Part shown: positions 54,481 to 64,000 of the stretch, piece after piece
How the letters are laid out: the number at the start of each line of letters is the position of its first letter
Numbering within the stretch: the first letter of the stretch is position 1
Assembly (NCBI RefSeq): GCF_950295315.1
Contig: NC_080179.1
Span: 70,492,615 to 70,556,614, forward strand
Reading direction: 5' to 3'
Length of the DNA: 64,000 nt
From: Erinaceus europaeus
Lineage: Eukaryota > Chordata > Mammalia > Eulipotyphla > Erinaceidae
Program-made: the position numbers and the translations under genes
Notes under the pieces: generated by a model
The model's database searches: none
What the model was told of the DNA's origin: nothing
The model's input: only the letters and a program-made list of their open reading frames with translations

Positions 54481-54658
54481 CAGCCCTTCAAGAATAGTAA
54501 AGCCCCAGATGAGTGGATTTGGTAGTGGTTTATTATTACATTTGACATTTCCTCAAAACTGTCTGGAAATTACTGTAGTATAATTAGTAAAGGTAAAGTT
54601 GTAAAAATTATAGTTACCTAGGATTCTGAATGAGTTTTTTTTCTCTCCTTCTACCTAG

Positions 54659-54736
54659 CATAATACCACTTCAACCAAAGGATTTCTGTCCCCAGGATCA
54701 CGTAGCTCTAAATTTAAGAGCTCAAAGAAGTGTTTA
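54659..54736 (+). CDS. RIF1: RIF1 78-base cassette exon, residues ~2231-2256
   Basis: Acceptor TTCTACCTAG|CATAAT, donor TTA|GTAAGA. Encodes HNTTSTKGFLSPGSRSSKFK then SSKKCL, exactly 26 codons in phase 0. In human RIF1 the exon in this position (26 residues, exon 32) is alternatively spliced to give long and short isoforms. This exon is the same length and frame-neutral, and counts as 32 if two exons lie upstream. Confidence 0.96.
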
Positions 54737-54821
54737 GTAAGAAGTGCTTTTGTTTACATGCAACTTTGTTTTCATGGCTAGCTAGGTAACTTCTACTTAA
54801 TGACTTAAATCTTACTCTAAG

Positions 54822-54937
54822 ATTACAGAAATGACTAAGGAATCTCTGCAGTGTCCAACGGAAAGTGTTTACCCGGCTTTGGTGAACTGCGTGGCACCTG
54901 TTGACATCATTTTACCTCAGATAACATCAAACATGTG
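54822..54937 (+). CDS. RIF1: RIF1 coding exon, residues ~2257-2294
   Basis: 85 bases after the cassette. Acceptor TTACTCTAAG|ATTACA, donor ATGTG|GTAGGT. Encodes ITEMTKESLQCPTESVYPAL then VNCVAPVDIILPQITSNM. Start of the conserved C-terminal domain (DNA-binding region). Confidence 0.97.
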
Positions 54938-55483
54938 GTAGGTACTTTAGACTTGTGTGTTTGAGATATCACTTAAGAGGGATCTGAACGATGACGAGTC
55001 ATATTGTTCAGAATTGAGTTTTACACCAATTTCAATTCAGGTTAATTTTAAAATAGAATATAACTTCGTTTTTGAATAGAATCTTAGCTTAAAGGCAGGC
55101 CAAATGTTCCAGTATATAGGAGTGACTAGTTTAATTACATGCTTTACTATTCATCAGGTACTCTGTTGAACTCTATGCATGTTGATAGTGTAATGCTATA
55201 AACTAAAGTAAGATGGCGTTTACAGAGATTAATCCATCCAAGTTACCGACTACCTGTTGTTAATCACGGTGTGCCATGGGGACCACATTAATTGTGCTTT
55301 TGCCTAATCAAGGCGTGTGCATCAGATTCAGATATTTTAAATGCACATGTGCCTGTCTTTAAGTGGGCCTATCTAATTCACTTACCATATGATTAAGCTT
55401 GATTCAGGAAGTTCAGCTGTGTTCACATTTACAAATAAATATAAAACTAATGACATTTCCTCCTGTTTTTACTCATTGTTCAG

Positions 55484-55637
55484 GGCAAGAGGTCTGGGCC
55501 AACTTATCAGAGCCAAGAATATCAAAACGATTGGTGACTTGAGCACTCTTACAGCATCTGAAATAAAAACTCTTCCTATTCGTTCTCCAAAAGTGTCCAA
55601 TGTGAAAAAGGCTCTCAGAGTATATCATGAGCAGCAG
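55484..55637 (+). CDS. RIF1: RIF1 coding exon, residues ~2295-2346
   Basis: Acceptor CATTGTTCAG|GGCAAG, donor CAG|GTAAGA. Encodes ARGLGQLIRAKNIKTIGDLS then TLTASEIKTLPIRSPKVSNV and KKALRVYHEQQ. The LIRAKNIKTIGDLSTLTASE part resembles a helix-hairpin-helix-like fold and is nearly invariant in vertebrates. Confidence 0.98.
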
Positions 55638-55654
55638 GTAAGAAGAGCTCAGGT

Positions 55655-55790
55655 GTCGGCTGCGGAGGTGACTCAGAGGGTAGAGGACATGCTTTGGAAA
55701 CTCAAGGTCCCAGGTTTAATTCCTGCCACCGCCTATGACCGGAGCCATGCTCCGATCCATTTCTCATTAAATAATTTCTTCCCTTTTTTT
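55655..55790 (+). repeat. sense SINE, short-body, close to the donor
   Basis: TGTCGGCTGCGGAGGTGACT, CTCAAGGTCCCAGGTTTAAT and AATAATTTC; starts within 20 bases of the exon end. Confidence 0.6.
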
Positions 55791-55797
55791 TTATCTT

Positions 55798-56062
55798 TTT
55801 TTTTTTTTTAATTTTCCCTTTTGTTGCCCTTGTTTTTTGTTGTTTTTGTTGTAGTTGTTGTTACTCATGTCGTCGTTGTTAGGACAGAGAGAAATGGAGA
55901 GAGATGGGGAAGACGGGGAGAGGACAGACATCTATAGACTTGCTTCACTGCTTGTGAAGCGACTCCCCTGCAGGTGGGAAGCTGGGGCTCAAACCGGGAT
56001 CGTTACACCCGTTCTTGCACTTTGTGCCACGTGTACTTGACTCACTGCACTACCGCCCAGGT
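55798..56062 (-). repeat. antisense Eri-type SINE
   Basis: TTTTCCCTTTTGTTGCCCTT to CTACCGCCCAGG; box B complement GGGGCTCAAACC. Confidence 0.88.
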
Positions 56063-56069
56063 TTTTTTA

Positions 56070-56302
56070 ATATTATTTTTTCATTTATTCCCTTTTTTGC
56101 CTTTGTTTTATTGTTGTAGTTATTATTGTTTTCGTCGTTGTTAGATAGGACAGAGAGAAATGGAGAGAGGGACAGAGAAAGACAGACACCTGCAGACCTG
56201 CTTCACCGCCTGTGAAGTGGCTCCCCTGCAGGTGGGGAGCCAAGGGCTCAAACCGGGATCCTTCCACTGGTCCCTGTGCTTTGCGCTACCACCCGACTCC
56301 CA
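56070..56302 (-). repeat. antisense Eri-type SINE
   Basis: ATTATTTTTTCATTTATTCC to GCGCTACCACCCGACTCCC, directly following the previous reverse SINE. Confidence 0.88.
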
Positions 56303-56466
56303 ATTTTTTTTTTTTTAACTTAGACACTGACTTGTAAATTTTGTGTGGATTAAATGGTCTCACAGTGCAATTTGTGTTAAGTTTGTATTCAAACTGTTGC
56401 TTAGAAATTCAGTTTACTGTATCCTTTTTAACCCCACATCAAGAGTAACTTTAAAAAGGTGACTTT

Positions 56467-56738
56467 AGGGAGTCAGGCAGTAGCGCAGTGGGTTAAGCGC
56501 ACGTGGCGCCAAGCGCAAGGACCAGCATAAGGATCCCAGTACGAGTCCCTGGCTCCCCACCTGCAGGGGAGTCACTTCACAAGTGGTGAAGCAGGTCTGT
56601 AGGCGTCTGTCTTTCTCTCCCTCTCTCTGTCTTCCCATCCTCTCTGCATTTCTCTGTCCTACCCGACAAAGACATCAATAATGACTACAACAATAAGACA
56701 ACAAGGGCAACAAAAGGGAATAAATAATTATTTTTTAA
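56467..56738 (+). repeat. sense Eri-type SINE, full length
   Basis: GGGAGTCAGGCAGTAGCGCA, GGGTTAAGCGCACGTGGCGC, box B GTACGAGTCCC, and tail GGGCAACAAAAGGGAATAAA; with the reverse copies at 55798-56302 it forms an inverted pair. Confidence 0.92.
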
Positions 56739-57054
56739 AAATCAAAAAGATGACTTTAGACGTAAAGATTACTCAAATGGTAAAGAGTGTATGCCTTATC
56801 GTGCTTGAGGGCCTCACTTTAAGTCTGAGTTCCTTGAGTGGCTCTGGGGTAACTCCACAGAAGACAGTGTAGTACTGTTGTGACCTGTTATCTCTAAAAT
56901 AAAAAGTGATAAAAAGTCAAGCCATCTGTAGTAGAATTTGACGTGTGTTCTGGCCTTAGGAAAAAAGAACATCTTATACCTCCACAGGGAAGTTTGCCCT
57001 TTTATTTTGTACTGTTTTAGTGTAATGCACCTGTTGATTATTTTTTTATTAAAA

Positions 57055-57306
57055 TTAATTTTTATATTTATTTCCCCTTTTGTTGCCCTTGTTTTTTTAT
57101 TGTTGTTGTTGTTATTGATGTCGTTGTTGGACAGGACAGAGAGAAATGGAGAGAGGAGGGGAAGACGGGGAGAGAAAGACAGACACCTGCAGACCTGCTT
57201 CACCGCCTGTGAAGCGACTCCCCTGCAGGTGGGGAGCCGGGGGCTCGAACCAGGATCCTTCCGTCCTTGCACTTTGTGTAACCTGCTGCGCTACCACCCA
57301 ACTCCC
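57055..57306 (-). repeat. antisense Eri-type SINE
   Basis: TTTTATATTTATTTCCCCTT to GCTACCACCCAACTCCC. CACCTGTT.ATTT-like sequence on both sides (57018, 57309) may be a TSD. Confidence 0.9.
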
Positions 57307-57549
57307 AACACCTGTTTATTCTTGAAACTCTTCCCCATCTGGCTTTGATTTCTACTAACATGGTGATTGCTTGCATGGCAGCTATTCCTAAAACCTTTAT
57401 GTTAAAAGCTACGCATTTGTGAGAGCCTGGCAAATTCCGAGTTGACAGTGTTTATTTTGATGCTGAACATAATTGCCATTACTGTTTTCTTTTTGCCCAC
57501 AGACACTTAGTCATGGACGTTTTTCAAAAATTCTAAGAAAACTTAAGAT

Positions 57550-57672
57550 TCTTGTGTCGGGGAGACAGCGTAATGGTTATGCAAACAGACTCATGCCTTA
57601 GGCTTCCAGGTCCCAGGTTCAATCCCCCATACTACTGTAAACCAGACCTAAGCAGTTTACTGGTTAAAAAGA
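57550..57672 (+). repeat. sense SINE, short-body family
   Basis: GGGGAGACAGCGTAATGGTT, CCCAGGTTCAATCCCCCA and CAGACCTAAGCAGTTTACTG. Confidence 0.75.
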
Positions 57673-57711
57673 AGAAAACCAAGATACTTCACTTTTATAG
57701 ACATGACCGTC

Positions 57712-57945
57712 TGAGGGGCCAGGTGATGGTACACCTGGTTAAGCACACACATCACAATGTGCAAGGACCCAGGTTCAAGCCTCTGACCCCCACCTGTAGG
57801 GGGAAAGCGTCACAAGTGGTGAAGCAGGCATGCAGGTGTCTCTCTGTCTCTATCGCCTCCTTCCCTCTCACTTTCTGGCTGTCTCTGTCCAATAAACAAA
57901 GAGAATAAATAATGAAAAGGTTAAAGAAAGAAAGAAAGAAATGAC
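57712..57945 (+). repeat. sense older SINE, full length
   Basis: GGGGCCAGGTGATGGTACAC, box B GGTTCAAGCCTC, CACAAGTGGTGAAGCAGGCA, TCTCTGTCCAATAAACAAAG and GAAAGAAAGAAAG. The sense form of the GGATAGAGACAGA subfamily. Confidence 0.88.
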
Positions 57946-57949
57946 TGTC

Positions 57950-58640
57950 TGAACTTTTACATATCCTTTCAGAAGAATTAGCAGGCTCTCCTAAAACCCA
58001 TTCAGAAAAAACAGGTTAAGGATGAAAACCAGTGTTGTATATTAGAATATCTGTTCTTGATTTGCTAATTCTTGAAAACTCTGCTATATTCCTGAAAGTT
58101 TTTGGTAGTGTTTTTGTTTTGCATTGTGTTTTTGTCTTTATTTATATATTTTCCCAAATTTAAAAACAAAATTTCTCAGGATTGTCACTGGAGCTTTGAA
58201 GTGTTTTCAGTGCTAGTTGGGCCTGGGCATTGTGGGAAAGTTCTCTGTATCTATGCACGTGTTTTGTGACTTACAACTAGATTCATAGGTAAAAAAACTC
58301 CCCCCTCCTCAGACACATGCTTACTAGGCTATGTTCACATTTATACACCATCAGTATGATTCACTTTTATATCATTTTTGACTGTCCCAGCTGGAACCCC
58401 CTCAGATAGCTACTGATCTTTTTCTCTCGGGGTATGTCTACCGTGAAGATAACGTAAAGTAGGATTATATAACCTGTGGTCTTTCCTGACTAGCATAACA
58501 GCCTCTCACATTTATCAAAACTTCATTCTTAAGTAACAAAACCATGTGCGTGTAAAACACTTAGGCTGTCCACTCATCACCTGGTGAACATTTGGTTTAT
58601 TTGCACCTTTTGCCATTACGAATGGTGCTTCCCCTCCCCC
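57950..58640. other. intron, no recognised element
   Basis: Mostly unique sequence; a C-run of about 17 at 58635-58652 precedes a reverse short-body SINE. Confidence 0.45.
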
Positions 58641-58654
58641 CCCCCCCCCCCCAA

Positions 58655-58960
58655 ATAACCAGAGCACTGCTCAGCTTTGGCTTCTGGAGGTGTGGAGGAT
58701 TAAAGCAGGACTTTGGTGCCTCAGGCAAGAGTGTCTCTCTGCATAACCATTCTGCTATCTACCCCCACCTGTTACGTACTTCTTTATATGAAAGATTGCA
58801 TATATTTTCATTTCTCATGGATATACCTGTTAGAGTGGAATTGTTAGATCATCTGATAATTTTTTTTTTTACCAGAGTGCTGCACAGCTATGACTTCTTA
58901 CAGTGTTATGAATGAATTAAACCTGGTAGCCCAGAGCCTCAGGCATTAAAGTTGTTTATA
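58655..58960 (-). repeat. two antisense short-body SINEs
   Basis: 58655-58770: AACCAGAGCACTGCTCAGCT .. GCATAACCATTCTGCTATC. 58860-58960: poly-T, CCAGAGTGCTGCACAGCTAT, AGCCTCAGGCATTAAAG. Confidence 0.65.
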
Positions 58961-59292
58961 TAATACTGACTCCTGAGCTGATGCCATTTTCTTGATCTGT
59001 GATCAATTTCTGTCATATAGATGCCCTCCCTCCAGTTCTTTAACTTGGAAAACATATTTACAATTTTCCCATGGCTTGCTTTCACAAAAATTTCTGTCTC
59101 CTTGAGAAAATATTTTGTAATTACAGCTTTTCCTTTTTTTGGTATCAGTAAAAAGTTACTGGTTTTAGCCTAGTTAACAATCATGGGCTAGACTATGCAA
59201 AGAATTATGTCAATTCCTCTTTGGCTTTAGTGCTTTATATCAGAAGTAACTTTGAGTTTTGTTTTGTTTTCATTTCTGAATATGTAATCAAG

Positions 59293-59401
59293 ATGAAGTC
59301 ACGTGTACTAGATGAAATTCCAGTTTTTGATATCTCCGAAAAAGCAATAAATGGAATAGAAAATAAACCTCTGTCTCCTGATGAAGATAGACTTGCCTCA
59401 G
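59293..59401 (+). CDS. RIF1: RIF1 coding exon, residues ~2347-2382
   Basis: Acceptor GTAATCAAG|ATGAAG, with a poor pyrimidine tract; donor TCAG|GTATAT. Encodes MKSRVLDEIPVFDISEKAIN then GIENKPLSPDEDRLAS. EIPVFDISEK is conserved. The leading ATG is internal: human RIF1 has Val here, as I recall. Confidence 0.94.
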
Positions 59402-59826
59402 GTATATTTTAGCAAATGGGACGCTTAATTTACATTAAGTCTGCTGGCATTCTGAAATGTTTGTCTGCTGTGTTTCACCTTCTCTTTGACCATGCTGCTA
59501 ATTTGACAGATAACCAATGGCGTGGAGGACTAATTTGACTTTCTTGTTATTGTCGAGTTCTTTGGAGTTCTCAAATAAGCATATAAACTAAGCCCTGTGT
59601 TCCAGTTCTATTAATAAGTAGCAAGCAGGCTGGCCATTTCCTTTCGTGGCAGAGAATAAACTATGGTGTAATTAATTGTGTTTTGTTTCTCTTGAGTCAG
59701 GGATAACTCAGACTGCTCAGCCTGAAGCCTAGACAGTTAAACATTTCACTGACTTAAAAAGATGCATTTAAATTTTTACATCGGATAAGTTTAATTAAAC
59801 TCTCCTCCTCCCCTTTTTTTTTTCAG

Positions 59827-60044
59827 ATTTAATTGTTCCAGTTGCTTTAGAAACTCCGTCGTCTAAAAACCTTTTGCAACAGATCAACACGCTCGCTCTT
59901 CAGCTGGGTTCAGAAGATCTTCATAAGTACTCGGGAAGCCAGCTGTTTGAAATGCATGAGAGACTTGGCAGCATGGCAAGCTCTATACTAAAAAACCTTC
60001 AGGCACGTTGGAGGTCGCCAACCCCTGAAAACTCTAGTGTTTGA
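59827..60044 (+). CDS. RIF1: RIF1 last coding exon, residues ~2383-2454, and stop
   Basis: Acceptor TTTTTTTTTCAG|ATTTAA. Encodes LIVPVALETPSSKNLLQQIN then TLALQLGSEDLHKYSGSQLF and EMHERLGSMASSILKNLQAR, ending WRSPTPENSSV and TGA at 60042-60044. The final amphipathic helix (LFEMHERLGSMASSILKNLQ) is the C-terminal tip of RIF1, in the region reported to contact BLM. Confidence 0.98.
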
Positions 60045-60518
60045 AGAAAGCTGAAGCTGAAGCTTTTTTTTTTCTTTTTGACGTCACTGGATTTGTTTTT
60101 TGTTTTGTTTTGTTTTGTTTTTAATAAGTTCTGGAATAGCACAATTTCAGAGACTATCTTTGCAGGGCAATGATATGTAAGTTCAATTTTTAAAAGTTTA
60201 TGATGTTTTTTTTTTCCCATACACATATTCTCTTAGCTGCTATGCATAATTTTTCCAAACATATCTTATTGAAATGTGACAGCAACAACAGAAAATGAAA
60301 GTATATTTTATCTCACACTTATTAAATTCATGCGAATTCTGATGAAACCGTGTAGAATCTTAAGTAAAACCGAAAAAGTTTATTAGAATTATTTTTTGCC
60401 GAAGGGATAAAAGTGTTTATACTTGATTTTTAATTTATTTAAGGATTGTTTCTGTGCGTGTGTGTGCCTGACATTTAAGAAATTTGCTCTTGGTAAAACA
60501 CCTCAAAGGAGATGCAAA

Positions 60519-60522
<4 letters not shown>

Positions 60523-60566
<44 letters not shown>
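60523..60566 (+). repeat. (T)44 in the 3' UTR
   Basis: Uninterrupted poly-T in the sense strand of the RIF1 3' UTR. No SINE body follows it, so it is not the tail of an intact reverse SINE; its length is likely variable. Confidence 0.97.
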
Positions 60567-60570
<4 letters not shown>

Positions 60571-60937
60571 ATGCCAACTTTAGTACTAAAGTGCGAAACG
60601 ACCTTTGGGGTTAGACACAGTTGAAGTAGAATTTACTAAGATCCTATTCATTTGCGTCAGCAAATACTTGAGCAGCAGATTCGTCTGTGAAAATGTATTG
60701 GTCTGAGACAATAGTACTCAATTTAAAATGCACGACTGTACATTGTATATAGATTGTTTTTAATTTATAAATTTCAGCCTTCATTAATTGCATGGATTCT
60801 TTTTGCAGCTATTTGTGAATACTTCTGCGTTGTAATAGAAACATTTTGTATATATTAAATACAGAGCTACCAGTACGGACAGTAGATAGAAATGTTTTGT
60901 GGGCTTGGGCAGATGTTTGTAGTATTCTGTATTTACA

Positions 60938-60943
60938 AATAAA
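60938..60943 (+). terminator. poly(A) signal AATAAA, proximal
   Basis: AATAAA in ATTTACAAATAAAGCAACAG, followed within 30 bases by a GT-rich element. The strongest RIF1 polyadenylation candidate, about 0.9 kb after the stop. Confidence 0.8.
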
Positions 60944-61054
60944 GCAACAGGTAGTTTTGTACTTAGTTGACCTTAGTTTAACATGAGTTTATTTTCTAAA
61001 GTAGCAGGAATGAATCAAGTTAAACACCTTTGCTGTTCATGGTTATACCCATAT

Positions 61055-61220
61055 CTCCCACCACCACCACCACCACCACCACCCCACCCCAGTAGCCGCC
61101 TTTTTTAAGAGGACGGTATCAGCCACTAGAGTGAGTGCCTCTTTGCTTATATTTACTGGGGAGGTAGTTTCAGTATTTTCATTATAAAGTGAAACTCCAA
61201 GAAGCCTCAAGGCACTTTGC

Positions 61221-61256
<36 letters not shown>
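61055..61256 (+). repeat. (ACC)n and (CA)n microsatellites
   Basis: (ACC)9 or so at 61057-61084 and (CA)15 or so at 61226-61255, 140 bases apart. Confidence 0.95.
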
Positions 61257-61257
<1 letters not shown>

Positions 61258-61868
61258 CTAAAGCAAATTTAGAAGAAATTGAAATCATTCTTTGAAGTAT
61301 GTATATTTTGCCTGGTTTTTTAAAAAAATAGTTTGTATATAATTAAAACATTATCAACGTTACCATTTAGTTGGAGTGCTTGACTTCCCTATTTGTTTTG
61401 TCTCACCGGTGAGAACATTTATTCTCTGAATTGAATTAGTTTCACAGCTTATTTAGAACTAACTAACCCATTTGAAAAGACACACATACTTCTGCAAGTC
61501 ACAGAAATTCTCAGTCCAGTGTGTAGTCTCTACGTTCAGAAAGAAGCGCCCAATCAGCACATTTGATTCCTGATCCCCGTTCTGTCACCATGACAAGTAG
61601 TTTTGAGTTTGAGATCTTAAGAGAGACCTAAAAGCAAATCTGGGACCAATGAAATGAGGACTGCAAAGTTTGAACAAAGAACTAATGAGTAGAAATTTTT
61701 AGATAAAAGGGTGATTTGCATTGTCTGTTTTGAAAGAGGCATGGGAATCCTTTTATATAAGGGGTGTGTGTGCTTGCGTAGAAAGAGGAGTCCAAACTGC
61801 TCGTTTCTTGACACAACTTCACATTTGTGTGAATTCAACTTAATGTGGAATGAATTCTTCAGGGGAAT

Positions 61869-61874
61869 AATAAA
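61869..61874 (+). terminator. poly(A) signal AATAAA, alternative
   Basis: GGGGAATAATAAAACAG; second canonical hexamer downstream of RIF1. Use unknown. Confidence 0.4.
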
Positions 61875-62039
61875 ACAGAAAACGTAGCCAGGCTGATTAC
61901 CATGTACTGAAATCATTGAATTTGGCTTTTTTATTATTATTTTATTTTATTTTGGGACAAAACTAATTTGCTTGACTTCATACTGAAAGGCACATATTTG
62001 AGACACCTTATTTGAAGTATTCTTAACTATAAAATTACC

Positions 62040-62127
62040 TTTTTTAAAAGAAAGTTCAGGATGTAAAGTTTTTTTTTTTCCATATACATATTCTCTTAGC
62101 TGCTATGCATAATTTTTCCAAACATAT
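62040..62127 (+). repeat. second copy of a RIF1 3'-UTR segment
   Basis: 62086-62127 is identical over 42 bases to 60223-60264, and the flank back to TTTTTAAAAG is alignable. A direct repeat 1.86 kb apart. Confidence 0.92.
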
Positions 62128-62129
62128 TG

Positions 62130-62345
62130 TTTGTCGTCGTTGTCATCTTGGTACCTGTATGACTCCACCACTCCTGGTGGCCTTTTTTTCTCCCCCCTTT
62201 TGACAGAGACAGTGGGAGAGACATACAGCATTTACTGTTCACCACTCCTTATTCCCTCAGGGTTGGGACCAGGGATATGAACTCTGTACTTGTGTGCTCT
62301 CTAGGCCGGGTGTGCCTGACCCGACCCCCGCCTACTAGGCATCAG
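62130..62345 (-). repeat. antisense SINE, eroded long-tail variant
   Basis: TGTATGACTCCACCACTCCT, CCTTTTGACAGAGACAGTGG and GGTGTGCCTGACCCGACCCC. It starts immediately after the duplicated segment. Confidence 0.65.
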
Positions 62346-63124
62346 ACTTCAGTAGGTATTGATAACCCAAGCAGATTTAAGTCTTGAGTATTGCCCCAAA
62401 ATAACAATAACTTCCCCCCCTCCCAAATTCAGACTCATTTTTAAAATAGTATTTCAAGTAAGTGAACTGAAATATTTTGTTATAGAGAACTTTTAAAAGC
62501 AGATGATACAGTAACTCCTAGTGAGTCTTAATGGCCTGATAAGCATTGAAAACAGACCACCTGCAACTAAATTTTAATCTGGCAAGTTAGCTTGCTGTGC
62601 CATGAATCGTGCCTGACAGATGTGCCTTATTCTACTGAAGACCTTTGGTAACTGTGTTGTTACGGGGTTGGAAGTTTGTAAAATGGAATTTGAAAGACAA
62701 CTGAATAACTTGGTTGTAAAGTGAGTCTTGGCATTCTGTTAAGGTATATTTCCTTTATATTTAAATACTTTTTATAAGAACTGCCCTCAACCAAAGCACT
62801 TAAAAGAATTCCTTGAGATATTTTAAAATCAGTACCTCAGAATTTACCATCATTTGATCTATAAAACAAATCTGGTCATTGTCCAATTTCTGGTGACCCA
62901 GTTAGTGATACTTGTCACATGCCAGGTTTTGTATATTGCTTTTTGAAAGTATTGAAATGAGTCATTTGGATGTAAAGATCTTATAGTAAGCTAACAAGAT
63001 AGAATATCACTTTCCGTATGATTTAAACCATTTCTTTTCCTTTTGTACCAAGCCTTTTACCAAAGAAATTTTAAACATGAAGTGACAAATTGTAAGTACT
63101 TGCTCCTTTGAAGAATCCTACTAG

Positions 63125-63130
63125 AATAAA
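63125..63130 (+). terminator. poly(A) signal AATAAA, distal candidate
   Basis: AATAAAG followed by T-rich GTATTTTTCCC. About 3.1 kb after the stop; would give a long 3' UTR. Confidence 0.45.
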
Positions 63131-63253
63131 GTATTTTTCCCTTTACTTAAGCTGAAGTCAGTGCTTAAAATTTATTTCACATGGAAGGGGGGGGAAGCTA
63201 TTTGTAGCAAAGGGAGAATCATCTTTAGGTCACACTGATGTGTAACTGGATCA

Positions 63254-63259
63254 AATAAA
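63254..63259 (+). terminator. poly(A) signal AATAAA, distal candidate
   Basis: ATCAAATAAAGCTTAAC; lies about 425 bases before the minus-strand signal at 63684, so convergent transcripts would nearly meet. Confidence 0.45.
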
Positions 63260-63659
63260 GCTTAACACATTGAAATGCTGATGAAAATTGGCACTGACTA
63301 GGCTGTTGAGTATCGAAACTGACTGGCATACTTCTTGAAAGTCACAACAGTGCCATAGGTCATAAGTATCTTGAATATCTTTTTAAAATTTAATCTGCCC
63401 CCCCAAAAGCCCATCTTATGTAAACCTTACAGTCAGGAAGTTTAACCTTCAAGGTGAAGTTACTAGAACTGAAAATTTTGAGGGCTAAAAAGTGGTAGTC
63501 CTTCCTACCTCGTGAGTCTTACAGAGCAAGGGTTGGTAAGCCAGAAACCTGTTTACACATCCTGTCAACCAAGAGTTTTTTTTTACATTTTCTAGTAGGT
63601 TGGAAAAAAAGTACTTTGTAACACAAAGTAGATGAAACCAAGAGTAACCAACCACAACC

Positions 63660-64000
63660 AAGATTGTTGGGGAACGGTTATTCTTTATTTGAATATTTTG
63701 TCTGGTTGCTGTAACACGTATCTGCTACCTGGCCCTTGAGTGGAAGTTTTCAGATGACTGTTTATAAAGGGCATGCAGTCAGTCGGATGATTTCGTTCTG
63801 GCAGAATCGCAGCCTTGATTTCTTTAATTCTGATTTCTGTTAGTTTGACTTTTACTAAACAGGCTGCGTCTGATTCCACGCGAATCGTGTAACTACCACT
63901 TGAATGTATATACACTAGGACTTCCTGGGTACTCCTGTTCCCCCTAAACTCTCAGAGATGTTTGCCTTGGTGAGATAATGAACCGCACCTGGCATTGACT
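63660..64000 (-). other. possible 3' UTR of a convergent gene (NEB by synteny)
   Basis: TTTATT at 63684-63689 gives AATAAAG on the minus strand, in unique, repeat-free sequence. In other mammals NEB lies next to RIF1 in tail-to-tail orientation. I do not see the nebulin SH3 coding end here, so this would be UTR only. The 76-codon minus-strand frame at 63685-63915 matches nothing I know. Confidence 0.4.

Larger units (their letters stand above)
1149..60044 (+). other. RIF1: RIF1 gene, exon 3 (human-like count) to stop codon
   Basis: RIF1 is a large chromatin protein. It recruits protein phosphatase 1 to restrain DDK-driven origin firing and so sets replication timing. With 53BP1 and shieldin it also limits DNA end resection. 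It acts in the nucleus, on late-replicating chromatin and at breaks. The 34 exons found here join without a frameshift or internal stop and read as RIF1 along their whole length: an N-terminal helical-repeat domain (about residues 36-984), a long acidic disordered middle, SILK and RVSF PP1-docking motifs (about 2161 and 2184), and a conserved C-terminus. All introns are GT-AG except one GC-AG intron after 24970. With two exons presumed upstream the gene would have 36, the count I recall for human. The open frame throughout argues for a functional gene, not a pseudogene. Confidence 0.97.
60045..60960 (+). other. RIF1: RIF1 3' UTR, proximal part
   Basis: AT-rich, no conserved frame. Holds a (GTTTT)n patch near 60097, one arm of a duplicated segment (about 60187-60264) and a pure T run of 44 at 60523-60566. 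Ends with the AATAAA at 60938-60943 followed by GT-rich GTAGTTTTGTACTTAGTTG. Confidence 0.8.
62350..63660. other. 3' flank, mostly unique sequence
   Basis: No repeats of note. Two further AATAAA hexamers on the + strand (63125-63130, in CTAGAATAAAGTATTTTTCC, and 63254-63259, in GATCAAATAAAGCTTAAC) could end a long RIF1 3' UTR. Confidence 0.5.

Noticed and set aside
1..64000. CRISPR array, phage, operon or other prokaryotic system
   Set aside because: Direct repeats here are dispersed SINEs and microsatellites without regular spacers; all supported genes have introns.

Overview
The window is mammalian nuclear DNA. It carries the 3' nine-tenths of one gene, RIF1 (replication timing regulatory factor 1, Rap1-interacting factor homologue), on the + strand. 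I find 34 coding exons between 1149 and 60044. Each has consensus-like splice sites, and the reading frame stays open from one exon to the next. Together they encode about 2419 residues, ending at a TGA at 60042-60044. The start codon exon and the 5' UTR lie upstream of the window. If the missing N-terminus is about 35 residues, as I recall for human RIF1, the whole protein would be about 2454 residues. Residue numbers below assume that offset.

The source is probably a hedgehog (Erinaceus or a close relative). The introns are full of tRNA-derived SINEs with an oligopyrimidine body and a tail that reads CAACAAAAGGGAATAAATA, which I associate with erinaceid (Eri-type) SINEs. The species call is an inference and needs a repeat-library search. 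Eleven L1 or L1-3'UTR-like fragments and two LTR-like segments are also present.

Layout. 1-1148: intron with SINEs and a GC-rich patch. 1149-39242: 23 exons encoding the N-terminal HEAT/ARM-type helical-repeat domain, about residues 36-984. 39243-46907: a repeat-dense stretch with four short exons and the most complex nested insertions. 47203-50415: one 3213-base exon for most of the long, acidic, Ser/Glu-rich disordered region, ending just after the PP1-docking SILK motif. 50416-53824: an intron with a roughly 370-base GT-rich array and an LTR-like copy. 53825-60044: six exons carrying the RVSF PP1-docking motif, a 78-base exon equal to the known alternatively spliced cassette, the DNA-binding C-terminal part and the last coding exon. 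60045-64000: 3' UTR and flank with several poly(A) signals, then a likely convergent neighbour transcript (NEB in other mammals) ending near 63.67 kb.

I see no prokaryotic genes, CRISPR array, active transposase or new protein-coding system. The most unusual things are structural: a GC-AG intron, a tandem duplication that forms the 3' splice site of a 43-base exon, a SINE-tail foldback palindrome, a three-layer retroelement nest with two intact target-site duplications, and a near-identical duplicated segment in the 3' flank.
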